A DNA stretch of 9,089 nt from Planctomycetia bacterium (GTDB lineage Bacteria; Planctomycetota; Planctomycetia; Pirellulales; UBA1268): contig RGVT01000087.1 in assembly GCA_010027105.1 (NCBI GenBank), positions 1 to 9,089 on the forward strand, written 5' to 3'. The first letter of the stretch is position 1, and every line of letters begins with the position of its first letter. The notes beneath the pieces were generated by a model, which had not been told where the DNA came from, ran no database searches, and saw nothing but the letters and a program-made list of their open reading frames with translations. Below are positions 1-6,605 of this stretch, one piece after another. Position numbers and translations under genes: made by a program.

Positions 1-539
1 TCGAGGCCCGGGATCACCGCCGCCGCGGCATCAGGGGAAACGGCCGCCCTGATCTGCCCCAGGAGCAAACCGGCCGCCACGTCCTCCTCCTCGCCGCGGC
101 TGCGGGCGCCCTTCTCGAGCTCGAGCGTGGCCGTGGCCGTGGAGCCGAGCGTCTGCACCGCGACGATCACCCGATGCGGGCCGCGCTTCGCCGCGACGGT
201 CCGCAGACTCGCCACGACGGCGGCCCCGATCGCGCTCTCGGCCGCCGCGCCGCATGCCAGGCACCGCTGCCAGGCCGTGATCGCCAGCCGCCGCGCGGTC
301 CGCGGCGAGCAGTAGGCCTCCTGCCGGCCGCCGAGCAGCCGGTCGACCGCCTCGCGGGCGGACGGGACAAGGCCCTCGAGCACGACGGCCGTCGAACCCG
401 GCGTGGTGCAGAGGTCGGAAAGGCCTCGGGATCCGCCCCCGGTCGCGACGACGACCAGCCGCCTGTCCGCGGCGGCGAGCGCGGCGATCAGAGGCGGGCC
501 CGGGGGTTCGCGTGCGCCGGCCGGATCGGAAACCTGCAT
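1..539 (-). CDS. CinA-C-like domain protein, N-terminal part, probable nucleotidylyltransferase-fusion homologue (partial, runs off window start)
   Basis: The minus-strand frame is open from an ATG at 537-539 to the window edge (179 complete codons), with a stop further upstream at 585-587. The visible part looks like a CinA C-terminal (nicotinamide-nucleotide amidase) fold. Residues 28-44 form a hydrophobic strand plus a Gly-rich loop (VVVATGGGSRGL), followed by a TTPGSTAVVLEGLVPSAREA stretch that matches the 'VPGAS...V.YS..AK..LLG' pattern of CinA. Later comes KRGPHRVIVAVQT, where CinA has its second strand. The canonical CinA ESCTGG serine motif is replaced by TGGGS, so amidase activity is doubtful. 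From memory, this variant (SGGAS-like loop, KRG.HR, then an R.REEE segment) matches the N-terminus of a plant nucleotidylyltransferase-superfamily protein whose C-terminal half is a cytidylyltransferase-like Rossmann domain. That half would lie outside this window. There is no obvious Shine-Dalgarno sequence before the ATG. The gene is transcribed divergently from the one at 721. Confidence 0.72.
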   Translation of the reverse strand, partial: MQVSDPAGAREPPGPPLIAALAAADRRLVVVATGGGSRGLSDLCTTPGSTAVVLEGLVPSAREAVDRLLGGRQEAYCSPRTARRLAITAWQRCLACGAAAESAIGAAVVASLRTVAAKRGPHRVIVAVQTLGSTATATLELEKGARSRGEEEDVAAGLLLGQIRAAVSPDAAAAVIPGL

Positions 540-720
540 GGCGGCGGTGATCCGGGTGTTCGTGGTCGACCCTGCGGGCGCCGGTCACGGCGCCGGCACG
601 CCCTGGACTGCCCCAGAAAGCCGAACCTGCGCCGCTTGCCAGCCGGGCCGCGGCCGGCGTTCGGGGGCACTCCAGCGGTCGGCCGACGGCAGCCGATTGG
701 TTCTCCCGGAGGGCCGCAAC

Positions 721-1254
721 ATGATACCCCGGTGGTCGGTCTGGTTCGCCTGCCTCGGGCTCGTGGGCGCCGCCGGTTCGTCCCCCGCCGCCGAACCGGC
801 GCCGCTCGGGAACGTGCCGCCGACGGCCCTGCCGACCACCGTTCCGCGCAGGGTGCCGCGCGTGATCGCGCTCGTGTCGGCCGACACACCGCCCGATCCG
901 CTCCGGGGCACGCCGGCGATCCGGCCCGAGACCACCGGCGAGGACGCGCTCGAGGCGCTCGCGACGCTCCTGCCCGGCCGCAGCGACTCGCCCTTCGACT
1001 GGTACGCCCCGGTCGAGCCTCTGCACCGTCCGTGCGAGCCGCGGGCGCTGTCCCCCTGCGTGCCGCCCCCCCCCTGCCACCCGAGCGAGCCGCCGCAGCC
1101 CTTCGACCTGGTCGGCGTGCCCGGCTGCCCCTCGGGGGGGCCGATCTACCGCGGCCCCTGCGCACCCCGCACGGGCACGCCCCACACCGGCCCGTTCGCC
1201 TGGTACCACCGTCTCCACGACCGCTGCTTCGACCATTTCTATCGGTGGAAGTGA
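721..1254 (+). CDS. Small secreted Pro/Cys-rich hypothetical protein
   Basis: 177 residues; no family recognised. The ATG at 721 was chosen because GGAGGG (708-713) lies 7 nt upstream and because translation from it starts with a classic Sec signal peptide: MIPR, a hydrophobic core WSVWFACLGLVGAAG, then SSPAA with likely cleavage near residue 24 before EP. No lipobox is visible, so release or periplasmic location is more likely than lipidation. The mature protein is rich in Pro, with Cys in PCEP, SPCVPPPPC, GCPSGG and GPCAP contexts. It ends in an aromatic/basic tail (WYHRLHDRCFDHFYRWK). The regularly spaced cysteines could form disulfides or bind metal; that is inference. A run of nine C (1066-1074) encodes part of the poly-Pro stretch, so the downstream frame depends on that homopolymer being read correctly. 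The gene ends 42 nt before the next plus-strand gene. It could be a surface or envelope protein. Confidence 0.68.
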   Translation: MIPRWSVWFACLGLVGAAGSSPAAEPAPLGNVPPTALPTTVPRRVPRVIALVSADTPPDPLRGTPAIRPETTGEDALEALATLLPGRSDSPFDWYAPVEPLHRPCEPRALSPCVPPPPCHPSEPPQPFDLVGVPGCPSGGPIYRGPCAPRTGTPHTGPFAWYHRLHDRCFDHFYRWK

Positions 1255-1256
1255 CC

Positions 1257-1265
1257 TGCTAGGCT
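1257..1265 (+). promoter_or_regulatory. Candidate extended -10 element upstream of the sugar-catabolism operon
   Basis: TGCTAGGCT lies just after the stop of the secreted-protein gene, 31 nt before the ATG at 1297. It has the TGn extension plus a weak -10 (TAGGCT, 3 of 6 matches to TATAAT). No good -35 is visible at 16-18 nt spacing. The position suggests the operon has its own start of transcription, but the call rests mainly on similarity to the motifs at 4677 and 7738. Confidence 0.28.
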
Positions 1266-1296
1266 CTCGCGCTCCGGCGGGAAGGCGAGAGACGGC

Positions 1297-2373
1297 ATGC
1301 GGGCGGCAATCATCGGCATCGGCGCGATCGCCCGGATGCACGCGCGGGCGCTCGCCGACATTCCGGGCGTGGAACTCGTCGCGGCCACGTGCCGGACGGA
1401 GGAGAAGGGGCGGGCCTTCGCGACGGAGTTCGGCTGCGCCTGGCACGCCGACGCCGCGCGGATGCTGCGGCGCGAAACGCCCGACTTCGTGACCGTGGCC
1501 ACGCCGTCGGGGGCGCACCTCGAGGCGGTGCTCGCCGCCGCCCGCCGCGGCGTGCACGTGATCTGCGAGAAGCCGCTCGAGATCACGCTCCCCCGCATCG
1601 ACCGGATGCTCGCGGCGGTCGACAAGGCGGGTGTGACTCTGGGGGCGATCTTTCCGCAGCGGTTCAATCCCGTGGTGGCCGCGGTCCACGAGGCGGCGGC
1701 GGCGGGCCGGTTCGGGAGCCTCGCCGTGGCCGCGAGCTACGTGCCCTGGTGGCGCGACGACGCCTACTACGGTCCCGGCCGCTGGCAGGGCACGAAGGCC
1801 CTCGACGGCGGCGGCGCGCTCATGAACCAGTCGATCCACGGGGTCGACGCCCTGCAGTGGATCGCCGGGGCGACGATGCCGGGGCTCGCGCCCGGGGAGA
1901 ACCCTGTCGAGAGCGTGACGGCCCTCACCGCCGTGCGGGCCCACGACGCCGAGCGGCTCGAGGTGGAGGACACCTGCGTCGCGATTCTGCGGCTGAAGAA
2001 CGGCGGCCTCGGCCAGCTGCTCGCCGCCACGAGCCTCTACCCCGGCCTGCTCCGCAGGTTCCTCTTCGGCGGCCGCGACGGCACGGCGGAGATCCTCGAG
2101 GAGCAGCTGACGACGTGGCGGTTTCGCGCCGAGACGGCCGCCGACGAGGCGACGCGGGCCCGATTCAACGCCACGAGCGGCACGAGCGGAGGCGCCGCCG
2201 ACCCGCTGGCGATCAACTATTCCTGCCACACCCGCAACTTCGCGGCCTTCATCGACGCCCTCCGGGCCGGCGGGCGGCCCGCGCTCGACGGCCACGAGGG
2301 GCGCAAGGCGGTGGCGATCATCGAGGCCTGCTACCGCTCGGCCCGCACGGGCCGCTCCGCCAAGGTCGCCTGA
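1297..2373 (+). CDS. Gfo/Idh/MocA family NAD(P)-dependent oxidoreductase (MviM-like)
   Basis: 358 residues, the usual length for the family. The N-terminal Rossmann domain (about 1-120) opens with the dinucleotide loop GIGAIA (residues 7-12), followed by a second strand VELVAATCR. The family signature EKP is at residues 91-93, with Lys92 the expected catalytic/cofactor lysine. The C-terminal alpha/beta domain carries an FPQRFNP strand, a YYGPGRWQGT segment and the GGGALMNQSIHGVD motif, with His181 and Asp184 as the probable substrate/catalytic pair. The RFNP...GRWQGT...GGGALMNQSIH pattern resembles the WlbA/MviM-type sugar dehydrogenases, which oxidise a hydroxyl of a (nucleotide-)sugar or polyol; the actual substrate is unknown. 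A purine-rich stretch (about 1281-1290) could serve as a ribosome site. The stop codon overlaps the next gene's start by one base (TGATG), so the two are probably translationally coupled. Cytoplasmic. Confidence 0.93.
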   Translation: MRAAIIGIGAIARMHARALADIPGVELVAATCRTEEKGRAFATEFGCAWHADAARMLRRETPDFVTVATPSGAHLEAVLAAARRGVHVICEKPLEITLPRIDRMLAAVDKAGVTLGAIFPQRFNPVVAAVHEAAAAGRFGSLAVAASYVPWWRDDAYYGPGRWQGTKALDGGGALMNQSIHGVDALQWIAGATMPGLAPGENPVESVTALTAVRAHDAERLEVEDTCVAILRLKNGGLGQLLAATSLYPGLLRRFLFGGRDGTAEILEEQLTTWRFRAETAADEATRARFNATSGTSGGAADPLAINYSCHTRNFAAFIDALRAGGRPALDGHEGRKAVAIIEACYRSARTGRSAKVA

Positions 2374-3197
2374 TGCGCTACGCGATCTGCAACGAGACGT
2401 TCGGCGACCGGCCGTTCGCGAAGGCCTGCGACTTCGCGGCTGAGTGCGGCTACGGCGGCATCGAGATCGCGCCGTTCACGCTCGCGCCGCTCGCCGGCGA
2501 GCTCTCGGCGGCCGCCCGCGGCGACCTCAGGCGCACGATCGCCCGGGCCGGGCTCGAGTGCGTCGGCCTGCACTGGCTGCTGGCGAAGACCGAGGGCTTC
2601 CACGTGGCCCATCCCGATCCAGTCGTCCGCGACCGCACGGTCGGATATCTGGCAGACCTCGCCCGGCTGTGCCACGACCTCGGCGGCCGCGTGCTCGTCT
2701 TCGGGTCGCCGACGCAGCGCAGCCTCCTGCCGGGCCTGACGCCGCAGGAGGCCATCGACCACGTCCGCGAGGTGTTCACGCGGCTGCTTCCCGCGCTCGA
2801 GGGCACCGACACCGTGGTGGCCCTCGAGCCGCTCTCCCCGGTGGAGACCGACGTACTCACCACGGCCGCGGAGACGTGCCGGCTCGTCGAGCGGATCGGC
2901 TCGCCGCACGTGCGACTCCATCTCGACGTCAAGGCGATGGCGAGCGAGCCGACGCCGATCCCGGAGATCATCCTGGCGAGCGCGGCCCACCTCGAGCACT
3001 TCCACGCCAACGACGTCAACCTCCAGGGCCCCGGATTCGGGGCGGTCGACTTCGGGCCGATTTTTCGCGCCCTGGCCGGGGTCCACTACGCGGGCTGGGT
3101 GAGCGTCGAGGTGTTCGACTATGCTCCCGGTCCGGAACGGCTCGCCCGCGAAAGCATCGCCCACATGCGGCGGGTCGAGGAAACGCTGGGCGTGTGA
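2373..3197 (+). CDS. Sugar phosphate isomerase/epimerase-type TIM barrel (AP endonuclease family 2 fold)
   Basis: 274 residues, typical of the xylose isomerase-like TIM-barrel family (IolE/IolI/hydroxypyruvate isomerase relatives). Features along the chain are CGYGGIEIAP (strand 1, about 27-36), GLECVGLHWLL (strand 2), GGRVLVFGSP (strand 3), VVALEPLSP (Glu152), VRLHLDVKAM (Asp185), LEHFHANDVN (His211, Asp214) and GWVSVEVFDY (Glu246). Glu152, Asp185, His211 and Glu246 sit where this family binds its divalent metal, so the active site looks complete. The start shares one base with the preceding stop (TGATG), with AAGG at 2362-2365 as a likely ribosome site. Pairing with a Gfo/Idh/MocA dehydrogenase and a transporter suggests that it isomerises or epimerises the dehydrogenase product, as in inositol-like or keto-sugar pathways. 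This role is inferred from context; the substrate cannot be assigned. Cytoplasmic. Confidence 0.92.
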   Translation: MRYAICNETFGDRPFAKACDFAAECGYGGIEIAPFTLAPLAGELSAAARGDLRRTIARAGLECVGLHWLLAKTEGFHVAHPDPVVRDRTVGYLADLARLCHDLGGRVLVFGSPTQRSLLPGLTPQEAIDHVREVFTRLLPALEGTDTVVALEPLSPVETDVLTTAAETCRLVERIGSPHVRLHLDVKAMASEPTPIPEIILASAAHLEHFHANDVNLQGPGFGAVDFGPIFRALAGVHYAGWVSVEVFDYAPGPERLARESIAHMRRVEETLGV

Positions 3198-3211
3198 CGC
3201 AGGGGACGGCG

Positions 3212-4636
3212 ATGGGCGATCTGCCGCACTTCGAATCGCGTGGCGCGTCGAGCGGGCCGGATGACGGCCCGTGGCACGAGGGGATGACCCGCTACCACTG
3301 GTTCGTGCTCGCGGTGGCCGCCCTCGGCTGGCTCTTCGACTGCCTCGACCAGCAGCTGTTCAATCTCGCCCGCAAGCCGGCGATGGAGACGCTCCTGTCC
3401 GCCGCGGGCACGGCGGCCGACCCGAAGGACGTCAGCTTCTACGGCGGCCTGGCCACGTGCATCTTCATGGCCGGCTGGGCGACCGGCGGCCTGATCTTCG
3501 GCGTCGTCGGCGACCGGCTGGGCCGCGCCAAGACGATGATGATCACGATTGTCATCTATTCGATCTGCACGGGTCTCTCGGCGCTGTCGCGGGGATTCTG
3601 GGACTTCGCGTTCTACCGGTTCATCACCGGGCTCGGCGTGGGGGGCGAGTTCGCGGTGGGCGTGGCGCTCGTGGCCGAGGTGATGCCGGAGCGGGCGAGG
3701 ACCCACGCGCTGGGGCTCCTGCAGGCGCTCTCCGCCGTCGGCAACTTCGGCGCGGGGGCGATCGGGCTCGCGCTCGCCGAGATGCTCCTGCGCGCGGAGT
3801 CCACGAAGCTCGCCGGCTGGGAGCCGTGGCGCTGGAAGTTCGTGATCGGAGCGCTGCCCGCCCTGCTCGCCCTCGTGATCCGGGCCGGCCTCAAGGAGCC
3901 GGAAAAGTGGCAGGAGATGAAGCGGCAGGCCGCGACGACCGGCGTGCCGCTCGGCGGGTACGGCGCCCTGTTCGCCGACCCGCGCTGGCGGAAGAACGCC
4001 CTGCTGGGAATGCTGCTGGCCTGCTCCGGCGTGATCGGCCTGTGGGGCATCGGCGTCTTCTCGACCGACCTCGTGCGCAGCGTGTTCACCGTGACGTTCA
4101 AGGCGGAGGGACTCTCGGGCCCCGAACTCGAGGCGCGGCTGCAGCGCTGGCAGGCGATCGCGATGATGATGACCCAGGTGGGGGCGTTCGTGAGCATGAT
4201 GCTCGCCGCCCGCATCTGCCAGCGGTTCGGCCGCCGGACCTTCTTCGCGGCCGCCCTCCTCTCGGCGCTCGTGGCGACGGCGTTCGTGTTCCGGTTTCTC
4301 GACGACCCGAGCGACATCTGGTGGATGCTGCCGATCATGGGCTTCTGCCAGCTCTCGCTCTTCGCCGGCTACGCGATCTACTTTCCCGAGCTCTTTCCCA
4401 CGCGGCTGCGCAGCACCGGCACGAGCTTCTGCTACAACGTCGGGCGGTTCGTGGCCGCGAGCGGCCCGTTCCTGCTCGGCTATCTGACGAGCGCGGTCTT
4501 CGCCGGCATCACGAGCCCGGCGTGGATGGCCCAGCCGATGCGGCCGGCGGGGATCGCGATGTGCGCCGCGTTCCTGCTCGGCCTCGCCGTGCTCCCGTTC
4601 CTGCCCGAGACGAAGGGCCGCCCGCTGCCGGAGTGA
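3212..4636 (+). CDS. MFS transporter, probable sugar/organic acid symporter
   Basis: 474 residues with twelve predictable hydrophobic segments and a larger central hydrophilic loop after helix 6 (LKEPEKWQEMKRQ). MFS motif A, GDRLGRAK, is at 100-107 after helix 2. Helix 4 carries RFITGLGVGGEF (136-147). The C-terminus ends in LPETKGRPLPE, the PETKG signature of sugar-porter-like MFS proteins. Helix 1 holds two acidic residues (Asp43, Asp46) in FDCLDQQLF, as in the sialate/aromatic-acid proton-symporter branches. The ATG at 3212 is preferred because AGGGGA (about 3201-3206) lies just upstream. A GTG at 3194 overlapping the previous stop is in frame and possible, but it would place that AGGGGA inside the coding sequence. 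Only 14 nt separate it from the isomerase gene, so it is the third gene of the operon and the likely uptake route for that pathway's substrate. Inner membrane. Confidence 0.92.
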   Translation: MGDLPHFESRGASSGPDDGPWHEGMTRYHWFVLAVAALGWLFDCLDQQLFNLARKPAMETLLSAAGTAADPKDVSFYGGLATCIFMAGWATGGLIFGVVGDRLGRAKTMMITIVIYSICTGLSALSRGFWDFAFYRFITGLGVGGEFAVGVALVAEVMPERARTHALGLLQALSAVGNFGAGAIGLALAEMLLRAESTKLAGWEPWRWKFVIGALPALLALVIRAGLKEPEKWQEMKRQAATTGVPLGGYGALFADPRWRKNALLGMLLACSGVIGLWGIGVFSTDLVRSVFTVTFKAEGLSGPELEARLQRWQAIAMMMTQVGAFVSMMLAARICQRFGRRTFFAAALLSALVATAFVFRFLDDPSDIWWMLPIMGFCQLSLFAGYAIYFPELFPTRLRSTGTSFCYNVGRFVAASGPFLLGYLTSAVFAGITSPAWMAQPMRPAGIAMCAAFLLGLAVLPFLPETKGRPLPE

Positions 4637-4652
4637 CCCGGCAGCCTGCGGG
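4637..4652 (+). terminator. Weak hairpin directly after the MFS stop codon
   Basis: CCC-G-GCA, loop GCC, TGC-GGG starts on the base after the TGA: a six-pair GC-rich stem with one bulged G. There is no following U tract, so it is at best a weak or Rho-assisted end of the operon transcript. Confidence 0.2.
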
Positions 4653-4656
4653 CCGC

Positions 4657-4685
4657 GTGAAACGGCGCATGCATCCTGCTACAGT
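4657..4685 (+). promoter_or_regulatory. Candidate sigma70-type promoter for the ypfJ-family gene
   Basis: -35 GTGAAA (4657-4662; 4 of 6 matches to TTGACA), a 17-nt spacer, then TGC (4677-4679) and -10 TACAGT (4680-4685; 4 of 6 matches to TATAAT, with TGn extension). Transcription would start near 4692, giving a leader of roughly 43 nt before the ATG at 4735. The element lies in the 98-nt gap after the MFS stop, so the peptidase gene probably has its own transcription unit. Confidence 0.45.
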
Positions 4686-4734
4686 GCGGTCGCGAAGCGG
4701 ATGAGCCGTTTCCAGCCCCGGAGTATCTCGCGCC

Positions 4735-5592
4735 ATGCGTTGGGAAGGCCGCCGTCAGAGCAAGAACGTCGAGGATCGCCGCAGCCAGTCCGCCGCCCCC
4801 ATGGTCGTGGGCGGGGGGCTGCTCACGCTCCTGCTCATGGTCGTGCTCATGTTCCTGGGCGTGGTCGACCCGATGCAGGTCGCGAGGATGGCGCCTGAGA
4901 TGGCCGGCCCCGCCCCGCGGCAGGCCCCCGCCCAGGCGCAGAACGACGAACTCTCGCAGTTCGTGCGGGTCGTCCTCGCCGACAACGAGGACGTGTGGGG
5001 CAGGCTCTTCCCGCAGGCGTTCGACGGCCGCTACGCCGCGCCCACGCTCGTGCTCTTCACCGGCCAGGTCCGCAGCGCCTGCGGATTCGCGAGCGCCGCC
5101 GCCGGCCCCTTTTACTGCCCGCTCGACCGCAAGGTCTACATCGACCTCGCCTTCTACGACGAACTCAAGCGCCGCTTCGGCGCCCCCGGCGACTTCGCGC
5201 AGGCCTACGTGATCGCCCACGAGATCGGCCACCACGTGCAGAACCAGCTCGGCATCTCCGACAAGGTGCAGTCGATGCGGGCCCGCCTCTCGGAACGCGA
5301 CTACAACAAGCTCTCCGTGCGGATGGAGCTGCAGGCCGACTTCCTCGCCGGTGTCTGGGCCCACCACGTGGCCCGCTTCGCCGGCACCGTCGACGAGGAC
5401 GACATCCGCGAGGCCGTCAACGCCGCCGCCGCGATCGGCGACGACCGGATCATGAAGAAGACGCAGGGCTACGTCGTGCCCGACGCCTTCACGCACGGCT
5501 CGAGCGAGCAGCGGGTGCGCTGGTTCCTCTACGGCCTGAAGACCGGCGATCCGCGGCTCATGGACCGGGCCTTCGAGGTCGACTCGCCGTAG
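4735..5592 (+). CDS. ypfJ: YpfJ-family membrane-anchored neutral zinc metallopeptidase
   Basis: 285 residues, matching the zinc metallopeptidase family of E. coli YpfJ (Zn_peptidase_2). The N-terminus MRWEGRRQSKNVEDRR is the characteristic start of the family and fixes the ATG; GGAG at 4720-4723 is the probable ribosome site. One hydrophobic helix (about residues 23-44) anchors the protein, followed by a Pro/Ala/Gln-rich linker (about 55-69) and the peptidase domain. The zinc motif HEIGHH is at 162-167 (His162, Glu163, His166). The downstream ELQAD segment (Glu198, Asp202) would supply the third metal ligand by analogy with other gluzincins. Conserved SACGFASAAAGPFYCP with two cysteines and KVYIDLAFYDEL precede it. 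The active site therefore looks complete. The physiological substrate of this family is not established. It ends 13 nt from the convergent transporter gene and shares a terminator-like hairpin with it. Confidence 0.95.
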   Translation: MRWEGRRQSKNVEDRRSQSAAPMVVGGGLLTLLLMVVLMFLGVVDPMQVARMAPEMAGPAPRQAPAQAQNDELSQFVRVVLADNEDVWGRLFPQAFDGRYAAPTLVLFTGQVRSACGFASAAAGPFYCPLDRKVYIDLAFYDELKRRFGAPGDFAQAYVIAHEIGHHVQNQLGISDKVQSMRARLSERDYNKLSVRMELQADFLAGVWAHHVARFAGTVDEDDIREAVNAAAAIGDDRIMKKTQGYVVPDAFTHGSSEQRVRWFLYGLKTGDPRLMDRAFEVDSP

Positions 5593-5607
5593 ACGTGCGG
5601 CGACCTC
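5575..5607. terminator. Candidate bidirectional hairpin between convergent genes
   Basis: GAGGTCG (5575-5581) is the exact inverted complement of CGACCTC (5601-5607), and an inner CGCCG/CGGCG pair (5585-5589 with 5598-5602) can extend an alternative stem. The structure covers the 13-nt gap and both stop codons (TAG at 5590-5592 on plus, TGA at 5608-5606 on minus). There is no U tract on either side, so intrinsic termination is uncertain. Confidence 0.33.
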
Positions 5608-6562
5608 AGAGCGTCTCCGCTGGCCGCTGGGCGCAGGCCGCGCCGGCGGCGGCGCGTTCGAGTTGGATCGTGGTGTGGCCGATCCCGAATCGTGACCGCA
5701 TCCCATCCGAGGCCGCGGCCAGCACGCGCTCGTGGTCGGCCGAGTCGGGCACCACGAGGTGGGCCGTGAGCGAGATCTCCGACGTGCTCGCGCTCCACAC
5801 GTGGAGATCGTGCACCTCCGCGACGCCCGGGATCGACGCGAGCGCGTCGGTGACCGCCGCCGGGTCGATGCCGCGGGGGACGGCGTCGAGCGCGAGGTCG
5901 ACGCTCTCGCGGAACAGGCCCCACGTGCCCGCCACGATCGCCAGCGTGATCGCGATGCTCACGGCCGGGTCGATCCAGGTGCGGCCGGTGAGGAGGATGG
6001 CGACGCCCGCGACGACCACCCCGCCCGACACGGCGGCGTCGGCGGCCATGTGGAGGAAGGCGCCGCGGACGTTGACGTCGTCCCGCGCACCGCGCATGAA
6101 AAGCAGCGCCGTGAGCGTGTTGAGCGCGACGCCCGCCGCGGCCACCGCGATGACGGTGGCTCCGGCCACCGGTTCCGGCGTTCGGAGCCGCCGGCAGGCC
6201 TCCCAGAGGATCGCGCCACAGGCCGTGAGCAGCAGCACCGCATTGGCGAGCGCGGCGTAGATCGTGGAGCGGCGGAAGCCCCAGGTGTAGCGTTGCGTGG
6301 GCGGGCGGCGGGCGAGGTAGTCGGCGCCCCAGGCGAGCACGAGGCCGAGCATGTCGCCGGCGTTGTGCCCGGCGTCGGCCAGAAGCGCGAGCGATCCCGC
6401 GAACAGGCCGGCGGCGATTTCGAGGCCGACGATGGCCGCGTTGAGCCCGACGCCGATCGCCATCGCGCGGTCGAAGGCGCCCGCGGAACGTGCCTGCGCG
6501 TGGCCGTGCCTGCGGCCGTGGTCGTGGGGGCGGTGCAGGTGGTCTGGATGGCCGCGGTGCAT
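5606..6562 (-). CDS. Cation diffusion facilitator (CDF) family metal efflux transporter, CzcD/ZitB-like
   Basis: 318 residues, the standard CDF length. The N-terminal 21 residues contain eight histidines (MHRGHPDHLHRPHDHGRRHG region), a flexible metal-binding tail typical of zinc/cobalt/cadmium exporters. Six hydrophobic segments follow. Helix 2 carries LLADAGHNAGDM (His66 and Asp70, with Asp63 nearby) and helix 5 carries HMAADAAVS (His171, Asp175), the two halves of the transport metal site. The C-terminal cytoplasmic domain has VHDLHVWSASTSEISLTAHL, the conserved CDF ferredoxin-like fold sequence. It should exchange protons for Zn2+ or similar ions and export them from the cytoplasm. The gene is convergent with ypfJ and divergent from the oxidoreductase at 6606, with only 43 nt between the two starts. 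No Shine-Dalgarno sequence precedes the ATG (6562), and a TATGAT -10 candidate lies only 8 nt upstream, suggesting a near-leaderless mRNA. Confidence 0.94.
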   Translation of the reverse strand: MHRGHPDHLHRPHDHGRRHGHAQARSAGAFDRAMAIGVGLNAAIVGLEIAAGLFAGSLALLADAGHNAGDMLGLVLAWGADYLARRPPTQRYTWGFRRSTIYAALANAVLLLTACGAILWEACRRLRTPEPVAGATVIAVAAAGVALNTLTALLFMRGARDDVNVRGAFLHMAADAAVSGGVVVAGVAILLTGRTWIDPAVSIAITLAIVAGTWGLFRESVDLALDAVPRGIDPAAVTDALASIPGVAEVHDLHVWSASTSEISLTAHLVVPDSADHERVLAAASDGMRSRFGIGHTTIQLERAAAGAACAQRPAETL

Positions 6563-6566
6563 GCGA

Positions 6567-6576
6567 TACGATCATA
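6567..6576. promoter_or_regulatory. Overlapping divergent -10 candidates in the 43-nt gap
   Basis: Plus strand TACGAT (6567-6572) would serve the oxidoreductase at 6606 and leave a leader of about 27 nt that includes the GGGAG at 6593-6597. Minus strand TATGAT (6576 down to 6571; 5 of 6 matches) would serve the CDF gene starting at 6562. The two hexamers share two bases. No convincing -35 is visible for either direction. Confidence 0.35.
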
Positions 6577-6605
6577 GCCGCGGACGGATTCCGGGAGCAT
6601 TGAAC

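Noticed and set aside
540..720. Search of the divergent gap for promoters, small RNA or a riboswitch
   Set aside because: No convincing -10/-35 pair or stable conserved structure could be seen; only the GGAGGG ribosome site for the gene at 721 is supported.
31..2295. A 754-codon open frame on the minus strand
   Set aside because: It is antisense to the secreted-protein and dehydrogenase genes and overlaps the CinA-like gene in another frame; its composition is Arg/Gly/Ala-rich with no domain, as expected from GC-rich third positions.
1389..2372. N-terminal extension of the isomerase frame through the dehydrogenase gene
   Set aside because: The upstream part is Arg-rich shadow sequence; the TIM barrel begins naturally at MRYAICNETF from the TGATG overlap.
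3271..4704. A 477-codon plus-strand frame overlapping the transporter
   Set aside because: It is a +1/+2 shadow of the MFS gene with no hydrophobic segments or motifs.
4480..5706. A 408-codon open frame antisense to ypfJ
   Set aside because: The plus-strand product has the full YpfJ signature; the antisense frame shows only GC-driven composition.
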